NCBI RefSeq assembly: GCF_002407205.1
Contig: NZ_CP023549.1
Location: forward strand, 475,001 to 539,000
Reading direction: 5' to 3'
Length of the DNA stretch: 64,000 bases
From: Rhodobacter sp. CZR27
GTDB taxonomy: Bacteria > Pseudomonadota > Alphaproteobacteria > Rhodobacterales > Rhodobacteraceae
Shown here: one piece after another, positions 63,882 to 64,000 of the stretch
Numbering within the stretch: the first letter of the stretch is position 1
Layout of the letters: every line of letters begins with the position of its first letter
Notes under the pieces: generated by a model
What the model was told of the DNA's origin: nothing
Database searches by the model: none
The model's input: only the letters and a program-made list of their open reading frames with translations
Position numbers and translations under genes: made by a program

Positions 63882-64000
63882 GCAATCTCGGCCCTTCCTG
63901 GTTCCCTTGGTGTCGGCCCCTCCGCGCGACCAGGTCAAGGGCAGACCCGTCCCCCGGCCGGGTTCCGGCAGGGGCTGGTAACGCGGAAACGTGCCGCCTC

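Overview
The window is about 64 kb of very GC-rich DNA with densely packed, often ATGA-overlapping genes. Codon use and gene content point to a Rhodobacter/Cereibacter-type alphaproteobacterium: a CIO/Qxt quinol oxidase, draTG, NasST-controlled nitrate assimilation and a dmeRF metal-efflux pair. The genus is my inference, not a database match. The left end carries a replication initiator (cut by the window edge), an iteron array, parA-parB and three copies of one parS-like palindrome. This DNA is therefore most likely part of a secondary replicon, a megaplasmid or second chromosome, next to its origin.

Layout. 1-4.1 kb: rep, iterons, parAB and parS. 4.1-7.5 kb: a YqaE-type peptide and the TctCBA tripartite carboxylate transporter. 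7.5-22 kb (minus strand): one long run nasT-nasS-nrtA-nrtB-nrtC-nirB-nirD-nasA-cobA-phnD-phnC-phnE, which covers nitrate sensing, uptake, reduction to ammonium, siroheme supply and a phosphonate/selenate-type ABC importer. An ANTAR-type RNA leader with a terminator sits in front of nrtA. 22-26 kb: norEF-like genes, a secreted zincin-like protein, and DUF485-ActP acetate transport. 26-31.4 kb (minus): DUF2076, BI-1, anti-sigma, ECF sigma, the debris of a P-type ATPase, and a GGDEF-EAL protein. 31.9-36.5 kb: SRPBCC, alcohol dehydrogenase, two paralogous SDRs, then dmeR-dmeF with a perfect operator. 36.5-39 kb (minus): CIO-type bd oxidase with a 30-residue third subunit.

39-45 kb: a cyclase, AhpD-like and quinone oxidoreductase trio, an SH3 protein, a RES toxin with its antitoxin, and a GST with an added metal-knuckle tail. 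45-50.5 kb: aroQ, a MacAB-like export system and draTG. 50.5-57.3 kb: a predicted protein-phosphatase/kinase fusion, an SbmA/BacA-like ABC protein with a decayed ATPase site, and a GH144-GH3 pair that could break down beta-1,2-glucan. 57-64 kb: a chemoreceptor, an L,D-transpeptidase divergent from a two-component system that share a CTTAAG-N5-CTTAAG box, a c-type haem DUF3365 protein and a SLAC1/TehA channel, the last two each preceded by the same GTGAC-N3-GTCAC palindrome.

The most novel item is the phosphatase-kinase fusion at 50.5-51.8 kb. The best supported regulatory elements are the NasT/ANTAR leader, the three parS sites, the dmeR operator (which also moves the dmeR start to a TTG), the toxin-antitoxin promoter-operator and the CTTAAG box. 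I saw no rRNA, tRNA, CRISPR array, insertion sequence or phage genes.
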